This document shows positions 8,890 to 17,836 of a stretch of DNA of 64,000 nucleotides, piece after piece (within the stretch, counting starts at the first letter, position 1; every line of letters starts with the position of its first letter). The notes below the pieces were generated by a model, which had not been told where the DNA came from, made no database searches, and was given only the letters and a program-made list of their open reading frames with translations. The stretch lies in NCBI RefSeq assembly GCF_003605385.1, contig NZ_QYTV02000001.1, positions 456,249 through 520,248 on the forward strand, given 5' to 3'. The position numbers and the translations under genes were made by a program. This DNA is from Siminovitchia acidinfaciens (GTDB taxonomy: Bacteria > Bacillota > Bacilli > Bacillales > Bacillaceae_C).

Positions 8890-10923
8890 ATGAGTAATTA
8901 TATCAGCGGTATTGATGTAGGGGGTACATTTACTGACTTTGTTTCATTTGATCAGGAAACAAAGGAAGTGAAGGTTTGGAAAAATTTAACGACTCCTGGC
9001 GAGCCAATCAATGGAGTTTTAACTGGTTTAGAAGAATTTGAAAATGTGCAGGATATTGAGCAAATCCGTCATGGTACAACAATCGCTACAAATGCCATTT
9101 TAGAAAGAAAAGGAGCAGAAATTGCTTATATAACCACAAAAGGCTTTAGAGACGTTCCTTTTATCCAACGGGCTAATAGAAAGTCGCATTATGATTTAAG
9201 CTGGATTAAGCCTAAACCGCTTGTGAAGCGCCGGAATTGCTTTGAGATTGATGAGCGTTTGACGCATAAAGGCGAAACGCTGGCCAAAATTGATGAGAAT
9301 GAAGTCAAGCAAGTGGCCGAAGAGATCAAGGCAAGAGGAAATATAGAAGCTGTGGCTATTAGTACACTCTTTTCCTACGTAGACCCAAAACATGAAGAAA
9401 AGTTAAGGAGTTTGTTAGAGGAATACTTGCCTGGTATGCCAATCTCTATTTCATATGATGTACTTCCGAAGTGGAAGGAATATGAGAGAGCAAGTACTGT
9501 CATTGCAGATGCTTACATTAAACCAATTGTTTCATCCTATTTAAAGCAATTAAGTGAGCGCTTTCGAGAAAAAGACATTACCAATAATATCGGAATTATG
9601 AAGTCTAATGGAGGCATTATGACTTTAGCTGCTACTGGACAAGCACCGATAAATACCGCTGTATCCGGGCCTACAGGAGGTGTTGTAGGAGCAAAGAGAA
9701 TTGCGGAACAATGCAATATTGATCATCTGGTTACCCTAGATATGGGGGGCACCAGTACGGATGTTGCCATCATCGAAAACGGAAATGAAGAGCTCACAAC
9801 TAACTTTGAAATTGAATGGGGCGTTCCTATTCAGGTACCAATGATTGATATTAGAACGATTGGTGCAGGTGGAGGAAGTATCGCTTGGATAGATAATGGC
9901 GGCATGCTGAACGTTGGGCCGGAAAGTGCAGGTGCTGATCCTGGACCTGTTTGCTATGGAAGAGGTGGAGAAAATCCAACGGTTACTGATGCCAACCTTA
10001 TTTTGGGAAGGCTAAGTCCGGATAACTTCCTTGGCGGATCGATGGAGATTGATTATGAAGCGGCATATCAAGCTTTGGAGAGATTGGGTAAGAAACTGAA
10101 CATGTCGGCCGAAGAGACAGCGAGCGCTATTATCAAAATTGCCAACAACAGCATGGTGGGGGCACTAAGGATGGTATTGGTAGAAGAAGGTCATGATCCA
10201 AGGGACTTCACATTGATGAACTTTGGCGGCGCAGGCCCATTGCATGCATGTGATCTGATGGAAATTGCAGAAATACCAAAAGCTGTGATTCCTATGCATC
10301 CCGGACAATTTTCTGCCGTTGGCTTCATGTATTCGGATGCACGTGTTGATCTCCAGAGAACTGTTCAAATGACATCAAGCAAGTTTGATATAGACAGGGC
10401 GAATGAAGTATTCCAGCAGTTAAAGGAAACGGGAATTAACGACTTATCTTCCCAGGGTTATACAGATAACTATAATATTATTACTTCTATTGAGATGCGT
10501 TATCTTGGCCAAAACTATGAGTTGGATGTTCCGTTTAACGAAGAAGAGATTAATGAAGAGAACGTCCAGCAAATATGGAATACATTCCATGAAATGCACG
10601 ACGAGAGATTCGGCTTCAAAATTGATGGTGAGGCAATGGAAGTTGTTACATTCAAGGTAACCATCATTTGTAAAACAGAGAAACCTGCAGGGAAGAATAT
10701 TGAAAAAGCAAATGGCAGCCAAGCTGTACCAAAAGATGAGCGTCTGGTCCACTTTGATCAAGAGTCTCTTATGACGGCTATATACGACCGGGACACTCTT
10801 TTGGACGGGCATGAAATCTATGGACCGGCTATTGTTGAGGAAAATGCTTCTTCTACGATTGTAGGACCACAGCATAAATTAACGGTTGATTCGTTCGGAA
10901 ATATGCACATCGAAAAAAGATAG
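8890..10923 (+). CDS. hyuA: Hydantoinase/oxoprolinase subunit A (ATPase)
   Basis: 677 aa. Family members use ATP to activate cyclic amides (N-methylhydantoin, 5-oxoproline) or, in acetone/acetophenone carboxylases, ketones. The actin-like phosphate loop GIDVGGTFTDFV begins at residue 7; the second phosphate motif DMGGTSTD is at 284-291; GAGGGSIAW and NFGGAGPLHA follow. Length is normal for the A subunit. Preceded by GAGGGAGG. Directly followed by the B subunit with a 14-base gap, as in hydantoinase operons. The substrate is undecided: not a clear 5-oxoprolinase because a separate pxpABC system is present in this window. Confidence 0.85.
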   Translation: MSNYISGIDVGGTFTDFVSFDQETKEVKVWKNLTTPGEPINGVLTGLEEFENVQDIEQIRHGTTIATNAILERKGAEIAYITTKGFRDVPFIQRANRKSHYDLSWIKPKPLVKRRNCFEIDERLTHKGETLAKIDENEVKQVAEEIKARGNIEAVAISTLFSYVDPKHEEKLRSLLEEYLPGMPISISYDVLPKWKEYERASTVIADAYIKPIVSSYLKQLSERFREKDITNNIGIMKSNGGIMTLAATGQAPINTAVSGPTGGVVGAKRIAEQCNIDHLVTLDMGGTSTDVAIIENGNEELTTNFEIEWGVPIQVPMIDIRTIGAGGGSIAWIDNGGMLNVGPESAGADPGPVCYGRGGENPTVTDANLILGRLSPDNFLGGSMEIDYEAAYQALERLGKKLNMSAEETASAIIKIANNSMVGALRMVLVEEGHDPRDFTLMNFGGAGPLHACDLMEIAEIPKAVIPMHPGQFSAVGFMYSDARVDLQRTVQMTSSKFDIDRANEVFQQLKETGINDLSSQGYTDNYNIITSIEMRYLGQNYELDVPFNEEEINEENVQQIWNTFHEMHDERFGFKIDGEAMEVVTFKVTIICKTEKPAGKNIEKANGSQAVPKDERLVHFDQESLMTAIYDRDTLLDGHEIYGPAIVEENASSTIVGPQHKLTVDSFGNMHIEKR

Positions 10924-10937
10924 GAGTGGCTAACAAC

Positions 10938-12617
10938 ATGGATGTAGTATCAGTCAATATCATTAACTCTTCAATGGTATCAATCTGCCGTGAGATGGGT
11001 ATTACGCTAATGAAAACCTCGTATTCTACTATTTTTAATGAGGCGCTGGATTTCACTTGCGGGCTCGCCAATGCGAAAGGGGAACTTATCGCGGTTGCGG
11101 ACTATTGTCCGGCAATGATCGGCGGTATGCCTACTTTGATAGAAAACTGTATTAAAGAAATTCCTGCAACAGAAATGAAACCAGGCGATGTTATTCTACA
11201 TAACGACCCTTATAGAGGAGGGCTGCATCTTCCCGAACACACAGTGTTTAAGCCGATTTTTATTGATGGTGAAGTTGTTGCTTATGCTGTTGCAATCGGC
11301 CACTTGGCTGAAGTCGGCGGAATGACCCCTGGAGGATTTGCAGGAGAAGCAACAGAAATATTCCAGGAAGGCCTTAGATTGCCGCCTGTCAAGATCGTAG
11401 AACAAGGAAAAGATAACGAGGCAGTATGGAAAATTATGCTTGCCAACGTTAGAACACCTAGATATAACTTTGGAGATTTAAAAGCTCTTATCAGTGCTGC
11501 TAATCTGGGTGAGCAAAGGCTGGAAGCCCTGATCAATAAGTATGGAAAAGACTTCTTCATGAAAACAGTGGACGACCTAATGGATTATTCTGAGCGCCGC
11601 ATGCGTGCAGAAATAAGAGAAATTCCAAACGGTTTATACCAATTCGAAGACTACGTTGAAAACGACGGGATCGAGGATAAAGTTTTTACCATCAAAGCGA
11701 ATGTATATGTGGAAAATGAAGAAGTGGTCATTGATTATGAAGGGACCTCCCCTCAGGCAAGAGGTCCAATCAACGCAACATATGGAGTGGCCAAGTCAGC
11801 TGCCTATAACGCGATGTTGAACTTGACGGATGCTTCCATTCCGAAAAACTCCGGCTGTTTCAGACCCATTCATGTCGTGGCACCGCCGGGAACAGTCGTA
11901 AACGTAGACTATCCTGCACCAGAGGTAGGAGGAAATACGGAAACTCACCCAAGAATTGCATTTGCAGTGCTTGGAGCATTCTCTAAAGCTGTTCCGGAAA
12001 AGGTCATTGCCTGTGAAGGTGGTACTCATATTAACTTTGTTTTTGGCGGGTATCATGAGGATTATGAAGAATATTACGTATGTTACGACCTAGAAGCCGT
12101 TGGTTGGGGAGCTCGCCCTTATGCTGATGGGAACGATATGGTTGACTCGATCAATGGAAACTGCCGTACAACACCGGTAGAAGTATTTGAAACTAGATTC
12201 CCTTGGCTTATAGAATCGTTCCATCTAAATCAAGATTCCGGTGGTGCAGGGAAATTCCGTGGCGGCCTGGGTGCTGAGAAGATATTAAAGTGTAATGCGG
12301 ACTTAATCACTGTAAGCCAAATGACAGATCGCCATCATATTGCTCCTTACGGATTATTTGAAGGAGAAGAAGGCGGGTTCGGAGCTACATTGATTAAGAA
12401 AAATGGAGAAGATGAGTGGAAAGATGTTGTTGAAGCTTATGGAAAGGTCTCCTCAAGTAAATTTTCAAATATCCCAATCAGACGTGGAGACAGAGTGAAA
12501 ATTGTCACACCTGGCGGCGGTGGATACGGTTCACCGAGTGAGAGAGATAGAGACATGATCATGGAAGATGTACTGGATGGATTTATATCCAAGAAAGCAG
12601 CAGAAACAATCTATTAA
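10938..12617 (+). CDS. hyuB: Hydantoinase/oxoprolinase subunit B
   Basis: 559 aa from ATG at 10938, chosen over the GTG at 10926 because AGGAG (10922-10926) overlaps the latter. Family-typical segments: GLANAKGELIAVADYCPAMI, DVILHNDPYRGGLHLPEHT, a Gly-rich HPRIAFAVLGAF region and the C-terminal DRHHIAPYG and VTPGGGGYG. In HyuB-type proteins His/Asp residues in the HNDPY...GG.H motif bind a metal and form the hydrolytic or carboxylating site. Works as a complex with the A subunit encoded immediately upstream. Confidence 0.85.
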   Translation: MDVVSVNIINSSMVSICREMGITLMKTSYSTIFNEALDFTCGLANAKGELIAVADYCPAMIGGMPTLIENCIKEIPATEMKPGDVILHNDPYRGGLHLPEHTVFKPIFIDGEVVAYAVAIGHLAEVGGMTPGGFAGEATEIFQEGLRLPPVKIVEQGKDNEAVWKIMLANVRTPRYNFGDLKALISAANLGEQRLEALINKYGKDFFMKTVDDLMDYSERRMRAEIREIPNGLYQFEDYVENDGIEDKVFTIKANVYVENEEVVIDYEGTSPQARGPINATYGVAKSAAYNAMLNLTDASIPKNSGCFRPIHVVAPPGTVVNVDYPAPEVGGNTETHPRIAFAVLGAFSKAVPEKVIACEGGTHINFVFGGYHEDYEEYYVCYDLEAVGWGARPYADGNDMVDSINGNCRTTPVEVFETRFPWLIESFHLNQDSGGAGKFRGGLGAEKILKCNADLITVSQMTDRHHIAPYGLFEGEEGGFGATLIKKNGEDEWKDVVEAYGKVSSSKFSNIPIRRGDRVKIVTPGGGGYGSPSERDRDMIMEDVLDGFISKKAAETIY

Positions 12618-12638
12618 AGATTTAGGAGGGCTGTTCTG

Positions 12639-12833
12639 ATGAAGTTTTCAAGTAACGGTTATTATGTAGAGAAGTACGAAAAATGTTCTGTCTGTGGAAA
12701 ACTTGTATATGAGGAACGAATTGAAAAATTAAACATAAAAGAGGAACTAGCATTATTCTGCTCAGATTGGTGTGTTGATTGGGAAAAGAAAAGAGAGAAA
12801 ATTAAAGCGGAAGCTATTGCTCTGTCAAAATAG
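12639..12833 (+). CDS. Small Cys-rich (probable zinc-binding) protein
   Basis: 64 aa, ATG preceded by TTAGGAGGG. Cysteines come in two pairs, C16-x2-C19 and C41-x3-C45 (FCSDWC), the usual layout of a treble-clef or zinc-ribbon fold, with Trp-rich surroundings and a basic C-terminal helix. Last gene of the operon, 21 bases after subunit B and just before a terminator. Acetone and acetophenone carboxylases of this superfamily have small third subunits, so a structural partner of HyuAB is a reasonable inference, not shown. Confidence 0.7.
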   Translation: MKFSSNGYYVEKYEKCSVCGKLVYEERIEKLNIKEELALFCSDWCVDWEKKREKIKAEAIALSK

Positions 12834-12860
12834 TTAAAAGTTATTTGAGAATACAAAAAA

Positions 12861-12888
12861 GCGAGGGTCTAGAGACTCTCGCTTTTTT
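12861..12888 (+). terminator. Terminator of the hydantoinase operon
   Basis: GCGAGGGTC / GACTCTCGC stem (one G-T pair) with a 4-nt loop, A-run before and six T after (12883-12888). Confidence 0.85.
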
Positions 12889-12929
12889 GGGTTTTGGTTC
12901 CTTTTAATAAAAGGACCTGCAATATTCTT

Positions 12930-13015
12930 TGTGGGTCCCTGCGTTAAATCAGTTGGTTAAATACTTGATTGAACGGGAAAAACATTTCGCTCGGGTTGTT
13001 TTCTCAAATCAGCAA
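12930..13015 (-). pseudogene. 3'-end remnant of a secreted protein gene (paralogue of the gene at 37041)
   Basis: About 70 bases match the last codons and downstream flank of the minus-strand gene at 37041-37496: both read TTGAACGGGAA, AACAT, CGCTCGGGTTGTTTT in the same order and spacing. The match ends near 13010, so only the C-terminal FFPFNPSI-type end of a former gene is left. Confidence 0.5.
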
Positions 13016-13104
13016 GTTAAATGTAGTCTCCATATATACTCATTGATCCATTAATCCTTACGCATAAGAATAGCATCTACCCGACTGGATAGATGCTATT
13101 ATGA

Positions 13105-13653
13105 TTATTCTTTATTCAATGGTATGTCCATAGTGTTTGCATACTCTTCTACTTCTGGTGACATCATCTCTACAACTGATGCTTCCATGACTACATCTGC
13201 CATTGGTTCATCATCATTAGGCTGAAATTTGCTAATGTCAACTTCGTACATCGCAATTTTTTTGTCATTCAAAATAATATTGATGCCGACTTTGTCAGCC
13301 CCTTTGATTGCAGGCTGGTGCAAAAAGTCATACGTTTGAGTTGTCGCATGCTGAAATGCCAGCCCAGGTTGTAGATTATCATTCATTCTAATGATCAGTG
13401 ATACATAATTATTTATGTCAATAGCGTCCGTTACTTCCACACTCTTTGAGTACTCATACATACTGGTATCAATGCTCGAATCTTCTTCTTTGGGTCCATC
13501 TTTTGGTTGTTCCTTATCTTCCTTTTTTGGCTGCTCTTTCTCTTCTTGTTTTACATCTTCTTTAGGCTCTTCCTTCTCTGGTGCAGCTGTTTCATCACCG
13601 CATGCTGATAAAAAAAGCATAGCAGCTGCTAGTAATAAAAATAGCTTCTTCAA
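13105..13653 (-). CDS. Putative lipoprotein with charged linker
   Basis: 182 aa. Signal peptide with lipobox LSAC (Cys18), so exported and lipid-anchored. Residues 24-60 are a low-complexity Glu/Lys/Pro linker. The C-terminal part (about 65-180) is a small alpha/beta domain with no motif I know. RBS GGGGGAA before ATG. Monocistronic. Confidence 0.75.
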   Translation of the reverse strand: MKKLFLLLAAAMLFLSACGDETAAPEKEEPKEDVKQEEKEQPKKEDKEQPKDGPKEEDSSIDTSMYEYSKSVEVTDAIDINNYVSLIIRMNDNLQPGLAFQHATTQTYDFLHQPAIKGADKVGINIILNDKKIAMYEVDISKFQPNDDEPMADVVMEASVVEMMSPEVEEYANTMDIPLNKE

Positions 13654-14008
13654 AATATATTCCCCCTAAAAAATAGTTGCAGGTAACATTGTCTAATATT
13701 TGGTAGTAGTTTTCAATAGAAAAGGTGCGCCACATTACAGCAACTCTATTTTTCTTAGTAGTTTTTTCATCCCGAAACTTAGAATAATAAGTAGAAGTGC
13801 AAAGCAATATCCAAGAAAGAGGAGAACTTGTAGAGCGTTTGTTGTGCCTGCCATTTCCATAAATAGATGGGGCGCACGTGCAGCAATCCTTTTTCAAAAG
13901 GTATGAAACCGCATGATTGTGAGATTCTAAATGATGGTTCAAACAGCATGGTTATATTAAAATCAAGCCATACGGTTAATCTTGAATAATTTAAAAGGAG
14001 TGAGGACT

Positions 14009-14866
14009 GTGCCTGATAAGAAAATTACGGAACCAGACCACACAGCAGTTCGAGTTGCGTTGTGGCGGGCTTTGCACGTTCAGGTCGATTCACCGCCGCA
14101 TGTGCTGGAAGACGAGGTCGGCCTGCGGCTTGCGGATCTGGATGATGGCTGGCGCGAACGCCCGGACATGGACCCGGAGTTTACGAGTAGCTTTCGGGCT
14201 TCGATCGTGGCCCGTGCCCGTTTCATCGAGGATTTGGTTGTGGAGCAGGTCGGCCGTGGCGTCATGCAATATGTCATTCTTGGTGCCGGCCTCGACACCT
14301 TCGCCCAGCGCCGGCCGGAGGTTGCCTCCAATATGCAAATCTTTGAGGTTGACCAGCCCGGCACGCAGGCCTGGAAGCGGCAGCGGCTGATCGATCTTGG
14401 CTTTGACATCCCTCAGTGGCTGCATCTCGTCCCGGTCGATTTCGAGGCGGACGAGTCTTGGTTGGAACAGCTGAAGGCCGCCGGCTTTGATGCGGGGCGT
14501 CCGGCTGTCGTGGCTTCAACCGGTGTCACCCAGTATCTCACGAAAGATGCGGTCGCGGCCACTTTGCGAGAGGTGGCGGGACTCGCACCTGGCTCCACGC
14601 TGGCCATGACGTTCATTCTACCACCGGAGCTTGTTCAATCTGAGCTGCGTCCGGGAATGGAAGCGTCAAGGAAGGGAGCGAAAGAAGGCGGAACACCTTT
14701 CGTCAGCTTCTTCACGCCGCAGGAAATGCTAGATATGGCGCGGGAGGCAGGTTTTAAGGAGGCCCGGCATGTGTCCGCAGCGGATCTGAACAAGCGCTAT
14801 TTCACTGGCCGGACAGATGGTCTGCGGCTGCTGAGCGGAGAGGAGTTCCTGGTAGCGACTACCTAA
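14009..14866 (+). CDS. Class I SAM-dependent methyltransferase, PPM1/LCMT (TIGR00027-type)
   Basis: 285 aa from GTG at 14009 (AAAAGGAG 8 bases before). The SAM-binding motif is VILGAGLDTFAQRRP, followed by FEVDQPGTQAWKRQRL, VPVDFEADESWLEQL and ASTGVTQYLTKDAV, all typical for the carboxyl-methyltransferase-like family common in actinobacteria, proteobacteria and some bacilli. Substrate unknown. The codon use is strikingly GC-rich (runs such as GTCGGCCTGCGGCTTGCGG) compared with AT-rich genes on both sides, which indicates fairly recent acquisition from a high-GC donor. Followed by its own palindromic terminator. Confidence 0.85.
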   Translation: MPDKKITEPDHTAVRVALWRALHVQVDSPPHVLEDEVGLRLADLDDGWRERPDMDPEFTSSFRASIVARARFIEDLVVEQVGRGVMQYVILGAGLDTFAQRRPEVASNMQIFEVDQPGTQAWKRQRLIDLGFDIPQWLHLVPVDFEADESWLEQLKAAGFDAGRPAVVASTGVTQYLTKDAVAATLREVAGLAPGSTLAMTFILPPELVQSELRPGMEASRKGAKEGGTPFVSFFTPQEMLDMAREAGFKEARHVSAADLNKRYFTGRTDGLRLLSGEEFLVATT

Positions 14867-14888
14867 AAGTGCATACTTATGAACAAAG

Positions 14889-14915
14889 CGGCAGGCCAAG
14901 GCCTGCCGTTCCTAT
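14889..14915 (+). terminator. Terminator of the methyltransferase gene
   Basis: CGGCAGGCC-AA-GGCCTGCCG perfect palindrome (14889-14908) followed by a T-rich tail. The stem is GC-rich like the gene it follows and may have come with it. Confidence 0.6.
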
Positions 14916-15047
14916 TTTAACAGCACCGAAAACATCTCCCGCTTAGTCGTCAAGTTCAATCCTCTTCACTCCACATACTTTTTACCGGCTTTTGGTTTAG
15001 ATACGACTCAAATTTCGTTGCAAACATCGTCTTCGGTATTGTAAACA

Positions 15048-15212
15048 TCACTGCTTGTTTTTAGATTTATTAATGGCAAAGACCCAACCAAATATGCCAC
15101 CTACAGCAATTCCAAATATGATTTTTGAAGCCATATTATCAAACAAAAGAAAACCAACGATTGTCATCATTACAATAAATATAAAAAACCAATACCAATT
15201 TACTTTCCTCAT
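15048..15212 (-). CDS. Small two-span membrane protein (54 aa)
   Basis: ATG at 15212 on the minus strand with GGCGGAG just before it (short spacing). Two hydrophobic helices (about 5-24 and 29-46) with a basic tail NKSKNKQ. It fits the pattern of many small Bacillus membrane proteins better than the plus-strand frame over the same bases. Function unknown. Confidence 0.5.
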   Translation of the reverse strand: MRKVNWYWFFIFIVMMTIVGFLLFDNMASKIIFGIAVGGIFGWVFAINKSKNKQ

Positions 15213-15394
15213 TTACTCCGCCACATCCTTAATAAAACCAATACCCTTTATGATTTTTGACCAACTTTATTCAGCAATAGCGCCCGATTCTGGAATAAGT
15301 TCATGTGATTGCTCCCTAGTAGAATGACAGATAGAGCTCCCACGACGTTTAATGAAAGCCTGAAGGAGGTATTAGTAGAGTTCAACTAACGCCT

Positions 15395-16159
15395 TCAATC
15401 ACTATTAGCATTTGACTCTTTCACAATTTGCTTTAAGTATCCTTTAGGAATAGATTCAGTCATTAAGATATTCCTCGTAACTGACTGATCCTCTGTTGTT
15501 CTAATTTCAAGCAGCATCATATCCTTTGAACTAAGTTTGTATGGCTCATGGATGATAATATCTACTGTACTTCCTTGCGTAAGTCTATGGGGGAAAAAAA
15601 CTTCCCTATTATTTTGTTCGAAGGAAATCGTTGCTACACTATCATAATGACCAATTGAATCAATTGTTACATCTTTCTCGGATGTATACGTATAGCGAAG
15701 TGTATTGCCATTCTTTGTCGTATTAACTGCCTCGTTATTCATCATGAGAACAAGTATTGTTTCAATTGGGGAATAGTTATCAAATGAAATTTGTACAGGC
15801 AACGCACGACCTTCAAGGGAAAGAAAGTAAGCAAGTTGGTCATCTGTTAGTTCAACTACGTCTTCTCGTAGCTCATAGCCATTTTGTACTGCCAATACTT
15901 TTGTAAAATTAGTTTCCATATCCCAATTTCCGTTCGTTCGGGGGGGATAAAAACCTTTTGTGCCATGTCCAACTTCCATTACATACGTTTCATCATCTTG
16001 ATCAACTATATATGAAACTGCTAGTGTTTTAGTTACTTCTTCAAATTGAACGGACATCACAATGGGTTTTTCTAACCTTGCTTTAGGCCAAACAAAATAT
16101 ATAACCACCCCAATTACAACCACTAAAGTAATTATCCATTTCTTCATCTGTTTTTTCAT
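15395..16159 (-). CDS. Membrane-anchored uncharacterised protein
   Basis: 254 aa. A basic N terminus (MKKQMKKW) and one hydrophobic helix (8-24) anchor it; the rest, about 225 residues and mostly beta-strand-like, would lie outside. No catalytic motif seen. No operon partner. Confidence 0.65.
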   Translation of the reverse strand: MKKQMKKWIITLVVVIGVVIYFVWPKARLEKPIVMSVQFEEVTKTLAVSYIVDQDDETYVMEVGHGTKGFYPPRTNGNWDMETNFTKVLAVQNGYELREDVVELTDDQLAYFLSLEGRALPVQISFDNYSPIETILVLMMNNEAVNTTKNGNTLRYTYTSEKDVTIDSIGHYDSVATISFEQNNREVFFPHRLTQGSTVDIIIHEPYKLSSKDMMLLEIRTTEDQSVTRNILMTESIPKGYLKQIVKESNANSD

Positions 16160-16289
16160 TCCCCCATTATTGTTTATATTTTATTCTGTTGTTCAATTAT
16201 ATGGCTCGCTAAAATTAGGGTGGTGTTCCTTCCGTTAAAGCGCCCTATTCTGGAAGAGGGTCTCAGAATAGCTTATTAAAGAAAATCCC

Positions 16290-16757
16290 TCAGTAGTTGA
16301 ACAAAGATTTATTTCCTTTAAGAGAAAAAAAGTAAAAAACTCCACCGATCATCCAAAAAGGTTCCCAGAAAATTAACCTCCAAAAAGTTGCATATGAATC
16401 TAAATCAAAGTCTAAAATATTAAACTTACTTAATGTAATTGTAATGAAATTAAGAAATCCATATAAGAACAATAAGGAGCCTACGATTTTTGCAACGAAA
16501 TAAAGAATTTTGGTTATTATAGGCTTCTTCCATTGAACAAGAAGTATTAACAATAATATTAACCCAAGTAATTTAATAAAACCGGTCAGCCAAACAATCA
16601 TAATAAACGAGGGGGAAGGGTTTTGGGACATCTCATAAATAGACCCTCCTAGAGATCTAACACCAAGTAAGCCACCCATTGCCCAATAAAAGCTCATACC
16701 TGAAAAAATAATAGTCCAAACAATACCCAAAGCTATGAACCAATAATTCCTTTGCAT
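16290..16757 (-). CDS. DUF3995-like integral membrane protein
   Basis: 155 aa from ATG at 16757, preferred because GGGGAG lies 9 bases upstream; a longer frame to 16868 lacks an RBS. Four hydrophobic helices. The first contains FSGMSFYWAMGGLLG, close to the aromatic HxYWALGG-type motif of DUF3995 proteins. Function unknown. Confidence 0.6.
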   Translation of the reverse strand: MQRNYWFIALGIVWTIIFSGMSFYWAMGGLLGVRSLGGSIYEMSQNPSPSFIMIVWLTGFIKLLGLILLLILLVQWKKPIITKILYFVAKIVGSLLFLYGFLNFITITLSKFNILDFDLDSYATFWRLIFWEPFWMIGGVFYFFSLKGNKSLFNY

Positions 16758-16792
16758 TGGAAAACACTCCCCTAAATGGCTGTTAAACATAA

Positions 16793-16945
16793 AGAAAAGG
16801 CATAATTCCTGAATACCACAACTGGATTGAAGAAGAATATAATAAATTAAAAAAGGAGTTAAAAGCACTTAACGAAAAGAAGATTGATGAAGCGTTACAA
16901 ATACTCGAAGAAAAGTTTAATCAAAATGTACCAGGAGATTCCTAA
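16793..16945 (+). pseudogene. C-terminal gene remnant
   Basis: A frame of about 50 codons that ends in a normal TAA and reads EEEYNKLKKELKALNEKKID..LEEKFNQ, a charged helical tail. It has an in-frame stop upstream and no start or RBS, but still keeps a terminator. The gene of origin is not recognised. Confidence 0.4.
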
Positions 16946-16964
16946 ATATAGGAGTCTCTTTTTT
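16935..16964 (+). terminator. Terminator after the gene remnant
   Basis: GAGATTCCTA / TAGGAGTCTC stem with one mismatch, short loop and six T. It overlaps the last codons of the remnant. Confidence 0.6.
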
Positions 16965-16966
16965 AC

Positions 16967-17176
16967 GGAATCACTCACTCGGAATGGAAAGGCCTTTTCT
17001 TAGACGGCACACATCAAGATGATTGGAACAATCACGTGCCATCTGCCGCCGAGGTTCTCGATATCCGCTCGTAAATGTTAGATACGGTTGAAGCCCAGCC
17101 TCGATTTGTCACTTGGCATGAAGGTATCTACCTCGGCATCATCGAATCATTGATCATTCCACTCAAGGAAAAGTAA
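16967..17176 (+). pseudogene. Unidentified gene remnant with in-frame stop
   Basis: One frame reads THSEWKGLFLDGTHQDDWN, then an in-frame TAA after VLDIRS (17072), then MLDTVEAQPRFVTWHEGIYL to a second TAA. The residue composition is protein-like on both sides of the stop, and there is no start with an RBS. Family not recognised. Confidence 0.4.
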
Positions 17177-17330
17177 ATTTATCTAGAACAATGTCGTATA
17201 TTCCTTTCTTATCGGAGCAAATGTTAGATGGCCTAAGTATAATATTCTCCTCTGCTTATATCATTTGTTGTACCACTAAACAGCTTCTTTAAATTAAGTA
17301 TATTTCTTCACAATCTTATTAGATCTAACT

Positions 17331-17440
17331 TATTCCACAATTTGGCCCTAAAATGAAAAATAAGCGCTTATCCTTGTTCGAGGATAGCGCCCGATTGTTG
17401 AATATCGTTATTGAAGTAAAGCGCCCATTAGTGCAATAAT
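17331..17440. repeat. Cluster of dispersed short repeats (GCGCCCGATT-type)
   Basis: Three copies lie within 110 bases: an inverted one at 17331-17348 (TTATTCCACAATTTGGCCC) and direct ones at 17385-17404 (AGCGCCCGATTGTTGAATA) and 17418-17439 (AAAGCGCCCATTAGTGCAAT). Further copies at 15279-15299, 16238-16258 and 18981-19000. Confidence 0.5.
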
Positions 17441-17506
17441 TTTTTGTTTAAAAATATACCAAGATCGTCAATCTAAATATAAAGGAATCAGATAGCCTAA
17501 AATTTA

Positions 17507-17836
17507 TTAATCACCATCTGGGATAACATAATGCTTGACTCCGCGCTCTTTTCCATTTGTAGCGATTGCACCTTCTGGAAGGGTTTTCCTAATGAAGACA
17601 TCACTTGTAACAGGGGTACCATTTAAATCCGTTGTACCTTCAGGTAGAAAATCCATCTGTAAAAATGCGCCCTTTATAATCGGCTTACCATTTGGATTAA
17701 CTTTTGCAGCTTCTAATTCTTCTAGAGTTACTGCTCCTGCACCACTTGGCTTTTTCTCAACATAACAATAATGCGCGAACGAGGGAGAAGCAAAAGATAA
17801 AAATAAAACAGAGGTTAATAATACTTTTTTAATCAT
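17507..17836 (-). CDS. Small secreted protein
   Basis: 109 aa. Signal peptide with likely cleavage after SFA (residue 21). The mature part is short and contains repeated LPEG(A/T) turns (FLPEGTTDLNG and KTLPEGAIATNG). No known domain. ATG with GGAGCTGAG upstream. Function unknown. Confidence 0.65.
   Translation of the reverse strand: MIKKVLLTSVLFLSFASPSFAHYCYVEKKPSGAGAVTLEELEAAKVNPNGKPIIKGAFLQMDFLPEGTTDLNGTPVTSDVFIRKTLPEGAIATNGKERGVKHYVIPDGD

Noticed and set aside
15055-15327. 90-aa plus-strand frame
   Set aside because: The minus-strand frame 15048-15212 has an RBS and typical membrane-protein composition; the plus-strand frame does not.
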